The notes: generated by a model from the sequence alone, not told the origin. A stretch of 64,000 nucleotides of DNA from Thermosynechococcaceae cyanobacterium MS004 (GCA_022402525.1 JAKRSB010000143.1:25602-89601); one strand, 5' to 3'. Positions 45,901 through 56,283 are shown, counted from the stretch's first letter. Program-made: numbers and translations.

Positions 45901-46694
45901 GACTTACGCTCTCCTATCGTCACGGTGGAGAGTAGCCAGCGAAACGCCCACCGCCACTGAAGCGAAAAGGTAGGAAGTGCGGCTCCCTGAGCGATCGCCG
46001 CTAGTTCATTGGCGCGAAACCCGCGCAGCACGGAGACGGGGCCATCATTTTGCATCATGGGAGAGGCCCGTAAAATGCGGGTGAGGCTATAGATGCCCAG
46101 GTAAGCCAAGGGATGCCGCTGAAGGTCGTTAATAATAATGCCGTTGCGGGCAATGCGGTTCATGGCGGCAACCACGGCGATCGCGTTTTCTTGGGCGAAG
46201 TGGTGCAAAAACATCGACGCCATTACCACATCAAAGGAATTTTCCGCGTAGGGCAGCGCCAAGGCATCTGCGACTTCTACCTTAATGTGGGGCAGGAGGG
46301 CAGGAGGTAGGCGATCGCTCAGAGCCTTTTGGGCGTAGGCTACCGTTACCGGATTGGCGTCCACCGCCACAATCTCGACCTGAGGTGCTGGGGACTGACG
46401 CGCCGCCCAGCGAACAATCACTTCAGGAAAGTCCGCAATGCCCGTTCCTAAATCTAGAATCCGAACGGGCGCTGCCTGTCCTGACTGATTCGCTCTGGCC
46501 TGAGCCTTCAGCAGCGGCTTTAAGATTGCCATCGGTGCGGTATAGCCGCCCAAAAACTGGTTCACCCAGCGGAGCTGGTCAAGGGCATCGGTCAACCGAC
46601 TATCCGTGATGGAAAAGTCATCCATCAGCTCGTCTTCTGTCGTGCGTACCTTAAAAGAAGGCATCAGGGGGGTCTTCAACGCATTTATCCTCAA
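45897..46694 (-). CDS. Class I SAM-dependent methyltransferase of the type III PKS operon
   Basis: 265 residues. Motif I is RILDLGTGIADFPEVIV, motif II/III is EVADALALPYAENSFDVVMASMFLHHF, and the post-motif is IARNGIIINDLQRHPLAYLG. This matches the UbiE/phospholipid N-methyltransferase-like group that often accompanies type III polyketide synthases. It is translationally coupled to the oxidoreductase gene (ATGA overlap) and 66 nt downstream of the synthase. Methylation of a phenolic oxygen or ring carbon of an alkylresorcinol is the likely job (inference). The start might also be MPSFKVRTTED (46664). Confidence 0.87.
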   Translation of the reverse strand: MRINALKTPLMPSFKVRTTEDELMDDFSITDSRLTDALDQLRWVNQFLGGYTAPMAILKPLLKAQARANQSGQAAPVRILDLGTGIADFPEVIVRWAARQSPAPQVEIVAVDANPVTVAYAQKALSDRLPPALLPHIKVEVADALALPYAENSFDVVMASMFLHHFAQENAIAVVAAMNRIARNGIIINDLQRHPLAYLGIYSLTRILRASPMMQNDGPVSVLRGFRANELAAIAQGAALPTFSLQWRWAFRWLLSTVTIGERKS

Positions 46695-46760
46695 TCTGCC
46701 GTCCTCATGCTGTCCTTCTCAATCGGCCATCCTCAATCGGCCGTCCTCGTGCAGCCCCTC

Positions 46761-47867
46761 TCACGGGGCAAACCGCTGAAAGAGGGCACCCTCAATCGAT
46801 AGTCCAGGGCCAAATCCTAGGGCAATGCCTGTATGGACTGCATTCTGGGGCGGGGGATGATCCATCATGCGCTTCAGGATAAAGAGAATGGTGGGAGAAC
46901 TCATGTTGCCGTGTCGCCGCAACACTCCGTAGGACTCGCTCAAGGCGTCCTCCGTCAGCGCCAGTCCGGCTTTAACCTGGTCTAAAATTTGCCGCCCGCC
47001 TGGATGCACCGCCCAAAAGTCCAAAGACTGCTGGGTTAAGTGATGGCGTTCTAAAAAGGGTTCTAGATAGGCGGGGAGGGTTTGCTGGATGAGGCTGGGC
47101 ACCTGGGGCGAGAGCTGCATCAAGAAGCCCGTATCGCCAATATCCCAGGTCATGGCGTCCAGGGAGTTTTCCGCTATTTTGCTGGCGCTGTCGATATAGA
47201 CAAGCTGGCCGGCTGCATCCGCGCGCGCTGACAAAACCACTGCGGCAGCACCATCGGAAAAGATGGCGTTGACGATGACTTTTTCTAGGGTGTCGGCGAC
47301 CTGAAAATGCAGGGAACACAGTTCCACGCACACCAGCAAGACTTTAGCCTGGGCGTTGGCTTGGCAGAAAGCATGGGCCACTTTTAAGCCGTTAAAGGCT
47401 GCATTACAGCCCATAAAGCCAATCAGCGTTCGGTCGGTTGTGTCCGGCAAGCCCAACCGCTGAACCAGGTGAATATCTAAACCAGGGGCAAAAAATCCGG
47501 TGCAACTTACGGCAATCAGGTGGGTGATGTCTCCCGCCACGAGGTCGGCTTGCCAAAGGGCCTGCTGAGCGGCTTGCTCCGCGAGGTCTAAGGCGCAGGT
47601 TTTATAAATTTGATTGCGATCGCCCGTGGTAGGCACTGGCGCGAGCGCCCAGTTTTTAGGATAAAACTCAAAGTCTTCGGCTTCGGCACCGTAGTCGCTC
47701 AGGCAGCTATACCGATAGTCAATGCCTGAGCGGGAATACAGAACTCCAATGCGATCGCGAACGGCAGCAGGGACGCCCTCAATCCGAGCCATAAAGGTAG
47801 CAAGGTCTGCTTGCGATCGCTTATGGGACGGATTGGCAGTTGCAATGGAGTTTAGGACGGTATGCAT
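46761..47867 (-). CDS. Type III polyketide synthase (chalcone/stilbene synthase family)
   Basis: A 368-residue homodimeric ketosynthase. The catalytic triad is Cys122 (AVSCTGFFAPG), His288 (WAVHPGGRQ) and Asn321 (RRHGNMSSPT), and GFGPGLSIEGALF ends the protein as in chalcone synthases. Bacterial members without a plant-type CoA tunnel usually extend fatty acyl starters with malonyl-CoA into alkylresorcinols or alkylpyrones. It is first in an operon with a methyltransferase and a flavoenzyme, the gene complement described for cyanobacterial hierridin-type alkylresorcinols. The product here is inferred. Confidence 0.93.
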   Translation of the reverse strand: MHTVLNSIATANPSHKRSQADLATFMARIEGVPAAVRDRIGVLYSRSGIDYRYSCLSDYGAEAEDFEFYPKNWALAPVPTTGDRNQIYKTCALDLAEQAAQQALWQADLVAGDITHLIAVSCTGFFAPGLDIHLVQRLGLPDTTDRTLIGFMGCNAAFNGLKVAHAFCQANAQAKVLLVCVELCSLHFQVADTLEKVIVNAIFSDGAAAVVLSARADAAGQLVYIDSASKIAENSLDAMTWDIGDTGFLMQLSPQVPSLIQQTLPAYLEPFLERHHLTQQSLDFWAVHPGGRQILDQVKAGLALTEDALSESYGVLRRHGNMSSPTILFILKRMMDHPPPQNAVHTGIALGFGPGLSIEGALFQRFAP

Positions 47868-48046
47868 GAAGTGCCAGTAAACATCTTGGCTAGCCCTGCG
47901 GGTGTGCTGTCAGTGTATCGATAAATCCCTGAAAGCGTGATCTGGGGCAGGAATCTCAAAGGGCCTAATAAGGCTCTCATGAGGGCTGAGACGCCAGTGA
48001 GAGTCTTGTATCAAGCCTGTATAGGCTTTCAGGACTGTGTAGGCTT

Positions 48047-49315
48047 TCAGGGCTGTGGTTCAATGCGGATGAGCGACCCATTAGACTGATCCGTTAAGAC
48101 ATACAGCAGACCATCGGGGCCTTGGCGGACATCCCGCACCCGCTGACCAATCTCAATTTTTTCGAGTTCAGTGGCTTTGCCCTGGCCATCCACCTGGATG
48201 CGGCGGATATCTTGGGAAACCAGCCCCCCAGCAAAGAGCTGCCCCCGCCATGCCGGAAAGCGATCGCCTCGGTATACCACTAACCCTGAAGGCGCGATCG
48301 CTGGCGTCCACTGTAGTTTGGGGTCTACCAATCCAGGGCGGGAGGTGTCTGAAGAGATTGGGCCACCGCTATATTCTTCGCTGAATGTGACGAGGGGCCA
48401 TCCAAAATTTTTGCCGCCCTCAATGCGGTTCAGTTCATCTCCCCCTCTGGAGCCGTGCTCGGTCTGCCAAACCTGTCCGGTGGCCGGATCGACGGTGAGC
48501 CCTTGGGGATTGCGGTGCCCATAGCTCCACAGCGCGGGTAGCCCTTGCTTAGAGGTCGCAAAGGGATTATCAGGCGGAATTGATCCGTCGTCCTTGAGGC
48601 GCACAACTTTACCCAAGTGACTGCGGAGATTTTGGGCCTGGTTGCGGATGAGTTGACCACCCAGTTGGAGCGGCGGGTTCCCGCCATCCCCCGTGGCCAG
48701 GAGGAGCGTCCCGTCCGGTAGCCATGCAAGGCGTGACCCAAAGTGCTGGGTGCCTGACTTGACGGGCGAAACTTCAAAAATAACCTGCACGTTGCTCAGG
48801 CGGGTGCCGTCAAATTTGGCGCGGGCAAGGCGAGTGCGGTTCGCGTCCCTTGTGCCGTGGGCATAGGTAAAGTAGATAAAGCGATTTTCAGCAAACTTGG
48901 GGTGCAGCGCAATATCCATCAACCCACCCTGCCCTGCCGCCAGGATATCGTTAGGCAAACCCGCGATCGCTGCTGGGTCAAGCCTGCCGTTCCGGAAAAT
49001 GCGCAGTCGCCCAGGGCGTTCAGTGATGAGGATTGCGCCATCGGGCAGCCACGCCATTCCCCAGGGGTGCTCTAGATTTTCAAGCAGTACGGTTTTTCGA
49101 TAGCTTTGGGTTCCTGCTGCGGCCGCCCTCGGACTTTGGGAAGACGCTGTAGCGGAATCAGCCAGAGGTGCCGCCAGAGGTGCCTTATTTGCCCCATCAG
49201 GAGAAGCCGCAGGCGTAGAAGAACAGCTAGCGATCGCCAGCAGGACAATAGCGCTCCGCAGGGGAAAAAACATTGCAGAAGTAGCTTTCATGACCAGTGT
49301 TACTGAGTGAGACAT
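48047..49315 (-). CDS. PQQ-dependent aldose sugar dehydrogenase (Asd/YliI type), lipoprotein
   Basis: A six-bladed propeller of 422 residues in the glucose/sorbosone dehydrogenase family. Characteristic pieces are WGMAWLPDGAILITERPGRL, GGLMDIALHPKFAENRFIYF, WLPDGTLLLATGDGG, GHRNPQGLTVDPATGQVWQTEHG and GGKNFGWP, which hold the PQQ-binding and catalytic His/Arg/Asp residues. The N-terminus has a hydrophobic stretch ending at LAIASC, a lipobox, so it is periplasmic. Met10 may be the actual start. The cyanobacterium must import or make PQQ, or the enzyme works as an apoenzyme. Confidence 0.9.
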   Translation of the reverse strand: MSHSVTLVMKATSAMFFPLRSAIVLLAIASCSSTPAASPDGANKAPLAAPLADSATASSQSPRAAAAGTQSYRKTVLLENLEHPWGMAWLPDGAILITERPGRLRIFRNGRLDPAAIAGLPNDILAAGQGGLMDIALHPKFAENRFIYFTYAHGTRDANRTRLARAKFDGTRLSNVQVIFEVSPVKSGTQHFGSRLAWLPDGTLLLATGDGGNPPLQLGGQLIRNQAQNLRSHLGKVVRLKDDGSIPPDNPFATSKQGLPALWSYGHRNPQGLTVDPATGQVWQTEHGSRGGDELNRIEGGKNFGWPLVTFSEEYSGGPISSDTSRPGLVDPKLQWTPAIAPSGLVVYRGDRFPAWRGQLFAGGLVSQDIRRIQVDGQGKATELEKIEIGQRVRDVRQGPDGLLYVLTDQSNGSLIRIEPQP

Positions 49316-49644
49316 CTAAGGGATGTAGCGTGGGGAAGCAGCGCAGGGATGTAGCACTAAATGCTTTTGTCGGTTTAGCCAGATTCTTAGTTCCTAACAC
49401 AGTTCCTAGCATTCTTAGTTCCTAACACAGCCAGAACTGGCGACACACCCCTCCAGAGAAAGAACTGTTCGCAAGTTGTTTGCAGTGCACAAGTTGTTTG
49501 AAGTACACAAGTTGTTTGAAGTGAAGTTGAAGATCATCCTGCGGGGGTACAAAGATGCACAAAATAAAATACTGAATGGGCCTACTGAATGGGCCTAAAA
49601 ACTCTGATGCTAAGCTAGGGATAGCCCTTGTCCGAGGCCATTCC
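49316..49644. repeat. Intergenic region with several tandem arrays
   Basis: This gap holds an 18-bp unit caagttgtttgaagtaca at 49472, 49490 and 49508, a cttagttcctaacacag duplication at about 49390-49432, a gggatgtagc duplication at about 49320-49355, and tgaatgggcctac twice at about 49574-49600. No gene is supported. Confidence 0.75.
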
Positions 49645-50241
49645 ATGACTGCCCTAACATTGAATTTAGACTCCATTACCCATCTAGATCCAGAGCGGTT
49701 TCGTGAACTTTGCCAGGACAATCGGGATGTTCGACTTGAGCTAACCAGTCAGGGAGCGTTAATCGTGATGCCGCCAACGGGGTGGGAGTCCGGTAGACGC
49801 AACGCCAGCCTGAACCTTGACTTAGGGCTATGGAATCGCAAAACAGGTCTAGGGATCGTATTTGACTCCTCAACAGGCTTTGTTCTGCCTAACAAAGCAA
49901 TACGGTCTCCCGATGCTGCCTGGGTTGCTTCAGACCGACTCCGTGCCCTTAACCCAAACCCTGAGGGATTCTTGCCCTTAGCTCCTGACTTTGTGATTGA
50001 ACTCCGTTCCCACAGCGATCGCCTTGTCGTACTGCAGGACAAAATGCAGGAATATATCGAAAACGGGGTTCGCTTGGGCTGGCTCCTGAACCCTAAAGAC
50101 CAACAAGTCGAAATCTATCGGCCAGGGAAAGGGGTTGAGATTCTGCACACGCTGGATGCCATGCGATCGCCTATCTGCTTATCTGGGGAGGATGTATTGC
50201 CTGGTTTCGTCCTGGATCTAGCGGAGATTTTTGACTTGTGA
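49645..50241 (+). CDS. Uma2 family protein (PD-(D/E)xK fold)
   Basis: A protein of about 198 residues from MTALTLNLDSI at 49645; the upstream ATG at 49576 lies in a tandem duplication. Conserved Uma2 elements are SPDAAWV, LAPDFVIELRSHSDR and DKMQEYIENGVRLGWLLNP. The acidic residues and EL-x-S strand form a nuclease-like PD-(D/E)xK core. The family is greatly expanded in cyanobacteria and has no established role. It overlaps the kinase gene by GTGA, so these are co-translated. Confidence 0.9.
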   Translation: MTALTLNLDSITHLDPERFRELCQDNRDVRLELTSQGALIVMPPTGWESGRRNASLNLDLGLWNRKTGLGIVFDSSTGFVLPNKAIRSPDAAWVASDRLRALNPNPEGFLPLAPDFVIELRSHSDRLVVLQDKMQEYIENGVRLGWLLNPKDQQVEIYRPGKGVEILHTLDAMRSPICLSGEDVLPGFVLDLAEIFDL

Positions 50242-51425
50242 CCCCAGATTTGCAGCCCTCAATGCCAAACATAGAAACCTTCGTCAACACTAGAACTCAG
50301 CCCTATCAAGCAGCCTGCCAGTTTGCAGACCAAGTCAAAGCGGTTCAGCCCTTGGGCAATGGCAATATTAATGACACCTTTATGGTTGTCTTAGACCCGT
50401 CTGCCGCTGCACATCCGTCTAGCACCGTACGCTTTGTCCTGCAGCGCATCAATACCCAGGTCTTTAGTGAACCCACCTGGGTCATGCAAAACATGCGCAT
50501 TGCAACCGAGCATGTTTTGCAGCGTCTTCAGGAAAATCCAGGGGCTGAGCGGCGCTGGGAAATGCCAAAAGTGCTGCCGACCCAGGATGGTGCGGATTAT
50601 TGGCGAGATACGGATGGCTCGTTTTGGAGAGCCATTAGCTTTATTGAAGCCTCGCGATCGCTGGATACGGTGCAGGATCATGCCCACGCCCTGGAAGTGG
50701 GCTACGCCTTGGGGACGTTTCATCGCTTAATGAGTGACCTACCCCCTAACGCCCTAGCCGATACCCTAGAGGGGTTTCACATTACCCCTGGCTACTTGAA
50801 GCAGTACCAAGATACCTTGCTCAGCCGTGGGCTCCATCTGCAAGGGGCAAGCCTAGCGCCAGAGGTGAAGTACTGTCTGTCTTTTATTGAAGCGCGTCAA
50901 GATTTGGCCCATGTGCTAGAAACGGCCAAAGCTGAGGGCAAGCTGCCGCTGCGGCCGATTCATGGCGACCCCAAGGTGAATAACATCCTGCTGGATACCA
51001 CAACGGGGCAGGCCGTCAGCATTATTGATCTAGATACCGTTAAGCCAGGGCTGATTCATTACGATATTGGCGACTGCCTGCGTTCTGGCTGCAACCCGCT
51101 GGGGGAAGAAACAGAACGATGGGAAGCGGTTCACTTTGACCTTGAGTTAGCCCAGGCCATGCTGGAGGGTTACGTCCAAGAGGCGGGGCAGTTCCTGACC
51201 GCCTACGACTATGCCTACCTTTACGACGCGATCCGCCTGATTGCCTTTGAGCTAGGGCTACGGTTTTTTGCCGACTATCTGGCCAATAATGTCTACTTTA
51301 AGGTGAAGCACCCAGAGCATAATTTAGCGAGAGCGCTGGTGCAGTTTAAGCTAACCGAAAGTATCGAAGCCCAGGCGGCAGCGCTCAATTCCCTGATTGA
51401 GGGACTACGCGCCCAGGAGCTGTAA
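50238..51425 (+). CDS. Aminoglycoside-phosphotransferase/choline-kinase-fold sugar kinase (NahK-like)
   Basis: A 395-residue kinase of the APH fold from a GTG start overlapping the previous stop; ATG 50262 (MPNIETF) is the alternative. It has LGNGNINDTFMV at the nucleotide loop, the catalytic Brenner motif IHGDPKVNNILLD, and the metal motif IIDLDTVKPGLIHYDIGD. The closest described enzymes are N-acetylhexosamine 1-kinases and homoserine kinase II-like proteins; the sugar is not certain. Cytoplasmic. It is followed with one-base overlap (TAATG) by a DOMON-like gene. Confidence 0.88.
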   Translation: MTPDLQPSMPNIETFVNTRTQPYQAACQFADQVKAVQPLGNGNINDTFMVVLDPSAAAHPSSTVRFVLQRINTQVFSEPTWVMQNMRIATEHVLQRLQENPGAERRWEMPKVLPTQDGADYWRDTDGSFWRAISFIEASRSLDTVQDHAHALEVGYALGTFHRLMSDLPPNALADTLEGFHITPGYLKQYQDTLLSRGLHLQGASLAPEVKYCLSFIEARQDLAHVLETAKAEGKLPLRPIHGDPKVNNILLDTTTGQAVSIIDLDTVKPGLIHYDIGDCLRSGCNPLGEETERWEAVHFDLELAQAMLEGYVQEAGQFLTAYDYAYLYDAIRLIAFELGLRFFADYLANNVYFKVKHPEHNLARALVQFKLTESIEAQAAALNSLIEGLRAQEL

Positions 51426-52027
51426 TGACCCACACATTTACCCTACTTCCCTTTGCCCAGGATGAAGCGATCGCGCAGATTAGCCTAAAAGGTCAGGTGC
51501 AGCGAGAAATTAGCGACCTAAAAAGCGGCCTAAAAAACGAGCTAAAAGACGGCCTAAAAGATACACTGACCCTTCACTATGAGCTGAGCGATCCGCAGGG
51601 TGTTGTGAGCATTAGCCCGTCTGCACTACCCGCTCGCAGGGATGGACTTTGGCAAGCAACCTGCTTTGAGTTTTTCCTGGGCGCTCAGGACTCAACGCGC
51701 TACTGGGAATTTAACCTCTCTCCCGCAGGACACTGGAATGTCTATCAGTTTGAGGACTATCGCCAAGGGATGCAAATCGAGCCTGCCTGGGACGAATTAC
51801 CCTTTCGCGTGCGGCTTACTGGCACAACCCTAGATCCAAGGGCGAACAACGTTACCGTAGATCTGAGCCTGGACTTGACGCGAATTCTGCCTGCCTCGGT
51901 GCCGCTAGAGCTGGCGATCACCACGGTCATTCTTCTCAAAGACGGTACAGCCTCCTACTGGTCACTCACCCACTGCGCCCCCCAGCCTGACTTTCATCAA
52001 AAACAGAGCTTTGCGATCCGGCTATAA
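51425..52027 (+). CDS. DOMON-like domain protein
   Basis: A 200-residue beta-sandwich protein of the cyanobacterial DOMON-like family. It shows LWQATCFEFFLGAQDSTRYWEFNLSPAGHWNVYQFEDYRQGM and ends LTHCAPQPDFHQKQSF, the usual landmarks. DOMON folds bind heme or sugars, but no secretion signal is seen. A 9-residue-type repeat (LKSGLKNELKDGLKD) in residues ~30-45 stems from a DNA tandem repeat and is probably a loop insertion. It is translationally coupled to the kinase gene. Confidence 0.87.
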   Translation: MTHTFTLLPFAQDEAIAQISLKGQVQREISDLKSGLKNELKDGLKDTLTLHYELSDPQGVVSISPSALPARRDGLWQATCFEFFLGAQDSTRYWEFNLSPAGHWNVYQFEDYRQGMQIEPAWDELPFRVRLTGTTLDPRANNVTVDLSLDLTRILPASVPLELAITTVILLKDGTASYWSLTHCAPQPDFHQKQSFAIRL

Positions 52028-52031
52028 AGGA

Positions 52032-52081
52032 TCAACCATGAGAGATTAGATCATGAGAGGTTAAATCATGAGAGGTCAGCC
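52032..52081 (+). repeat. 15-bp tandem repeat carrying ATG codons before queE
   Basis: Units of the form aaatcatgagaggtc occur at about 52033, 52048 and 52063. ATG codons fall at 52038, 52053 and 52068, ahead of the true start at 52082. The nearest lies 14 nt upstream, in a different frame. Confidence 0.75.
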
Positions 52082-52714
52082 ATGACGCGCCAAAACGCCC
52101 TACAGGCCTTCACCCTGCCCATCCATGAAACCTTCCAGCAGACGATTCAGGGGGAAGGCTACTGGTCAGGAACGCCGGTCGACTTTATTCGACTGGCAGG
52201 CTGTCCGGTGGGCTGTCCTTGGTGCGATACGGGCTATGGAGATGGGGGAACTGACCTGCCGCGTCAGCTTAGAGGGCTAGGGGAGCTGATGGCAGAGCTA
52301 AAGTCGCCCCGCGTGGTGATTTCTGGCGGTGAGCCGTTTCTGTATCCGCAGCTTTCGGCGCTGGTGGATGCCGTCCTGGCAAGCAGCAGGGGCGTGGCGA
52401 TCGAAACCTCTGGGGCCTTTTGGCAAGAGATCTCTGCTAGTGCCTGGGTGACGCTCAGCCCCAAACAGCACGTAAGTCCGCGCTATCCGGTACAGTCCCA
52501 GATGTGGACACGCGCCAATGAAATTAAGCTCGTTGTTTCCGATGGGACAGAGCTCGCGCAGTATCAGCCTTACTTTTTGCCAGCAACCCCAGTCTTTTTG
52601 CAGCCAGAATGGACAGACCGCGATCGCACGGTGCCCCTCGTGCTGACCCTTCTTCGACAGTACCCCAGCTACCGACTCTCGCTTCAGCTCCATAAATGGA
52701 TTGGCGTAGAGTGA
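52082..52714 (+). CDS. queE: 7-carboxy-7-deazaguanine synthase
   Basis: A radical SAM enzyme of 210 residues that contracts 6-carboxytetrahydropterin to CDG in queuosine (preQ0) synthesis. The Cys cluster is [14 protein letters not shown] (C-x3-C-x2-C, residues ~40-47), [16 protein letters not shown] precedes it, and [13 protein letters not shown] and VAIETSG follow, as in QueE. The C-terminus [13 protein letters not shown] matches family ends. It sits 54 nt after the DOMON-like gene and may share its transcript. The other queuosine genes are not in this window. Confidence 0.93.
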   Translation: MTRQNALQAFTLPIHETFQQTIQGEGYWSGTPVDFIRLAGCPVGCPWCDTGYGDGGTDLPRQLRGLGELMAELKSPRVVISGGEPFLYPQLSALVDAVLASSRGVAIETSGAFWQEISASAWVTLSPKQHVSPRYPVQSQMWTRANEIKLVVSDGTELAQYQPYFLPATPVFLQPEWTDRDRTVPLVLTLLRQYPSYRLSLQLHKWIGVE

Positions 52715-53085
52715 TGCTCCCAGAGGCGAGTTTAATCCTAAAGCCAGAGCGCGTCGGATTCGGCAATTCTCCACTGGACAAATCCAGCCCTATCCTTGAG
52801 GCCTATCCTTGAACTCTGTCCTTGAGGCCTATCCATCAGTAAGTCCGTCAATTGATGAAAGAAGGTGTTCCCCAGTACAGAATGAGTCCAAGGCTGAAGC
52901 GCTACCATACGAAAGCGATTCTTCCTGCTCTTTTAAGAAACTCATCTTGAACCTTTGAAGGGCTTATGTAATGATTGGGCGCTCAAGGCTTGAGACTTAA
53001 ACAATCGTTAGGAAGCCCCCTAAACCCAGGGATTAGCCCATAGAATTATCCAAGTAAGCCGACTGGGCTAAGTGTATCTTTGCGT
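52715..53085. other. Intergenic region upstream of ppc
   Basis: A cctatccttgaggcctatcc-type duplication lies at about 52792-52835. The remainder is AT-richer and includes tgatgaaagaaggtgttcc and a run without recognisable motifs. Presumably it contains the ppc promoter, but no convincing pair of hexamers is identified. Nothing RNA-like is recognised. Confidence 0.45.
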
Positions 53086-56000
53086 ATGAGTCCTACCCTA
53101 AACCGCTCCAATACAGAACTGTTTGCGACTGACAGCGTTGATTCGCTCCTCCAGCATCGACTGAAGGTCATCGAAGATTTGCTTGAAGCGGTACTCCGTG
53201 AAGAATGTGGCCAGGAGCTTGTGGATTTGCTCCAGCAGCTTCGGGCGATGTGTTCTCCGGAGGGTCAAGCCCCCAGCGTGCCGCAAACGGAAGTCTTAAA
53301 AATTGTTGAAAAGCTAAAGCTAGAGGAAACCGTGCGGGCAGCTCGTGCCTTTGCCCTCTATTTCCAGCTCATTAATACCGTTGAGCAGCACTACGAGCAA
53401 GAAGACAGCATTGTCCGCACCCATCGCCCAGAGGGGTATGGTGCTGTACCCTCGCGCCTTCACTCTGCCCCTAAGCCCGAAACAGCGCTCAGCGGTGCCC
53501 ACGCCCCCCAGTCTCTCCACTTTGCCGATTCGCGGAGCGGCCAAAAAGAGCGCATTGAGAGCAGCCTCTACGATGTGTCCCCCGCGAACGATAAGCATGT
53601 GGGCACGTTTTCGTGGCTGTTTCCACGGTTGCGGGGACTCAATATGCCACCCCGCCACATTCAGGAGCTGATCGATGCCCTTGATGTCAAGCTGGTCTTT
53701 ACCGCGCACCCTACAGAAATTGTGCGCCAAACCATCCGAGACAAGCAGCGGCGCATTGCCAAGATTTTGGGTCGCTTAGACGGCCTTGAGGCCGGACTCG
53801 CCGCCCATACGCGGCCAGACTGGGAAGTTGCGGAACTCCATGCAGAGCTGATGGAGGAAATTCGCTTTTGGTGGCGGACGGATGAGCTGCACCAGTTTAA
53901 GCCCACGGTAATGGATGAGGTGGAGTATAGTCTCCACTACTTTAAGGCGGTCATTTTTGACGCAATTCCTGAACTACATCGACGGCTCACGGTTTCTTTG
54001 CAGCAGTGTTTCCCAACCCTAAAGCCGCCCCGCTACAACTTTTGTCGATTTGGCTCCTGGGTGGGGTCTGACCGAGATGGGAACCCCTCTGTGACCCCGG
54101 CCATTACTTGGCAGACCGCTTGCTATCAGCGGAATCTGGTGCTTGAGAAGTACATGGATTCTATTCAGAAGCTGGTGACGCTACTGAGTTTGTCGATGCA
54201 TTGGGGAGATGTGCTGCCCAGTTTGCTGGAATCCCTGGAGCAAGATCAGCTCCAGATGCCTGAGATTTACAACGAGTTTGCCATTCGCTATCGGCAAGAA
54301 CCCTATCGCCTCAAGCTGACCTACATTTTGCAGCGGCTCCAAAATACCTGCGATCGCAACCAGCAGCAGATCACCATTCAAAACCCCTTATCTCCTGCGC
54401 CAACTGGGGTACCAACTGCCACCCAGGCTCCTTCTGCAACAAATCTACAGCCCCACTTTTACCGCACCAAGGACGAATTTCTGGCAGAGCTGCGCCTCAT
54501 TCAAGAGAACCTGAAGGCGACAGGGCTAAGCTGTCGAGACCTCGATAACTTACTGTGTCAGGTGGATATTTTTGGCTTTAGCTTGGTCGAGCTAGATATT
54601 CGCCAAGAAAGTACCTATCACTCCGATGCGCTCCAGGAAGTGATTGAATACCTCCAAATTCTGCCCAAGTCCTACGCCGACCTCACGGAAGATGAGCGGT
54701 TTCGATGGCTGGCCACGGAACTACAGACCCGTCGTCCGCTGATTCCTGCTGAGCTGCCCTTCTCCGAGCGCGCCCAGGAAACCATTGAAACCTTTCGCAT
54801 GATCCGTCGCCTTCAGGAAGAGTTTGGGCAAGATATTTGCCGCACCTACGTGATCAGCATGAGCCATGATGCCAGCGATCTGCTGGAGGTGCTGCTGCTG
54901 GCGAAGGAGGCGGGGCTATACGATCCGGCGACGGGAAGCGGCACCCTGGAGGTTGTGCCGCTATTTGAGACGGTCAACGACCTCAAGCGCGCACCGGGCA
55001 TCATGACGGAGCTCTTTGACCTGCCGCTGTATCGCAATTATTTGGCCGCTCATGCTGGAGCGTCTCAGGCAGGGGCGATCGCCGCTGCGAAAGACCCCAA
55101 GGACAACTCCAGGGAAGAAACGGCCCCCGCCGTCCTGCAAGAAGTGATGCTGGGCTACTCAGACAGCAATAAAGACTCTGGATTTTTGAGCAGCAACTGG
55201 GAAATTTATAAAGCCCAGCAAAGCCTCAAGCAAACAGCAGAAAAATATGGCGTTGTCCTGCGAATTTTTCATGGACGGGGTGGCTCCGTTGGCCGTGGGG
55301 GCGGCCCAGCCTACGAAGCAATTTTGGCGCAGCCCGGTCACAGCATTAATGGCCGCATCAAAATTACCGAGCAGGGTGAAGTGGTGGCCTCTAAGTACGC
55401 CCTGCCTGAGCTAGCGCTTTACAACCTGGAAACCATCACAACCGCCGTGATTCAGGCCAGCCTGCTGCACTCCACCATGGACAACATTTCGCCGTGGCAC
55501 GACATCATGGAAAAGCTCTCCGCGCGATCGCGGGAGCAGTATCGATCGCTCATTTACGAACAAGAAGACTTTGCTGACTTTTTCCACCACGTCACCCCCA
55601 TCCAAGAAATCAGCCAGCTTCAGATCAGCTCGCGCTCTGCCCGACGCCCCAACCAGGTACAGCAGAAAAAGACCATCGATAGCCTCAGAGCCATTCCGTG
55701 GGTCTTTAGCTGGACCCAAAGTCGCTTTCTACTGCCCGCCTGGTACGGCGTGGGCACTGCGCTGAATGATTTTCTAAATGAGAATGAAACGGATCATCTC
55801 TCCCTGCTGCGCTATTTCTACTACAAATGGCCGTTCTTTAAGATGGTGATTTCCAAAGTGGAAATGACCCTCTCTAAAGTAGACCTACAGATTGGGCACC
55901 ACTACGTCCACCAGCTCAGCGATCCTGAAGATGTGGAGCGCTTTGAGCGCCTGTTTGACCAAATTGCCCAGGAATACTACCTAGCCCGCGACCTCATCCT

Positions 56001-56235
56001 CAATATCACGGGGCATCAGCGTCTGCTGGATGGCGACCCTAGCCTACAGCGATCGGTTCAACTGCGGAACGGGACCATCGTACCGCTCAACTTTTTACAG
56101 GTGCTCCTGCTCAAGCGACTGCGGCAAAATCAGAATGCCGTCACCTTTGGCCCCACCACCAGTAAGGCTGAACTGCTGCGGGGCGCGCTCCTGACCATTA
56201 ACGGCATTGCTGCCGGAATGCGCAATACGGGTTAG
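53086..56235 (+). CDS. ppc: Phosphoenolpyruvate carboxylase
   Basis: A bacterial-type PEPC of ~1049 residues adding HCO3- to PEP to make oxaloacetate, the anaplerotic route for cyanobacterial amino acids. The catalytic His is in [12 protein letters not shown], the Lys region is [13 protein letters not shown], and the glycine loop is [14 protein letters not shown]. The C-terminus is [10 protein letters not shown], the PEPC hallmark. The ATG at 53086 is chosen over the in-frame TTG at 53080. A linker ([19 protein letters not shown]) in the middle is a low-complexity insertion. Tetrameric, allosterically regulated in the family. Confidence 0.97.
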   Translation: MSPTLNRSNTELFATDSVDSLLQHRLKVIEDLLEAVLREECGQELVDLLQQLRAMCSPEGQAPSVPQTEVLKIVEKLKLEETVRAARAFALYFQLINTVEQHYEQEDSIVRTHRPEGYGAVPSRLHSAPKPETALSGAHAPQSLHFADSRSGQKERIESSLYDVSPANDKHVGTFSWLFPRLRGLNMPPRHIQELIDALDVKLVFTAHPTEIVRQTIRDKQRRIAKILGRLDGLEAGLAAHTRPDWEVAELHAELMEEIRFWWRTDELHQFKPTVMDEVEYSLHYFKAVIFDAIPELHRRLTVSLQQCFPTLKPPRYNFCRFGSWVGSDRDGNPSVTPAITWQTACYQRNLVLEKYMDSIQKLVTLLSLSMHWGDVLPSLLESLEQDQLQMPEIYNEFAIRYRQEPYRLKLTYILQRLQNTCDRNQQQITIQNPLSPAPTGVPTATQAPSATNLQPHFYRTKDEFLAELRLIQENLKATGLSCRDLDNLLCQVDIFGFSLVELDIRQESTYHSDALQEVIEYLQILPKSYADLTEDERFRWLATELQTRRPLIPAELPFSERAQETIETFRMIRRLQEEFGQDICRTYVISMSHDASDLLEVLLLAKEAGLYDPATGSGTLEVVPLFETVNDLKRAPGIMTELFDLPLYRNYLAAHAGASQAGAIAAAKDPKDNSREETAPAVLQEVMLGYSDSNKDSGFLSSNWEIYKAQQSLKQTAEKYGVVLRIFHGRGGSVGRGGGPAYEAILAQPGHSINGRIKITEQGEVVASKYALPELALYNLETITTAVIQASLLHSTMDNISPWHDIMEKLSARSREQYRSLIYEQEDFADFFHHVTPIQEISQLQISSRSARRPNQVQQKKTIDSLRAIPWVFSWTQSRFLLPAWYGVGTALNDFLNENETDHLSLLRYFYYKWPFFKMVISKVEMTLSKVDLQIGHHYVHQLSDPEDVERFERLFDQIAQEYYLARDLILNITGHQRLLDGDPSLQRSVQLRNGTIVPLNFLQVLLLKRLRQNQNAVTFGPTTSKAELLRGALLTINGIAAGMRNTG

Positions 56236-56283
56236 TCCTGGGGCTGCTAGAACTTGGGCCTGTTGGAGTCTGTTGAGGCTCTG

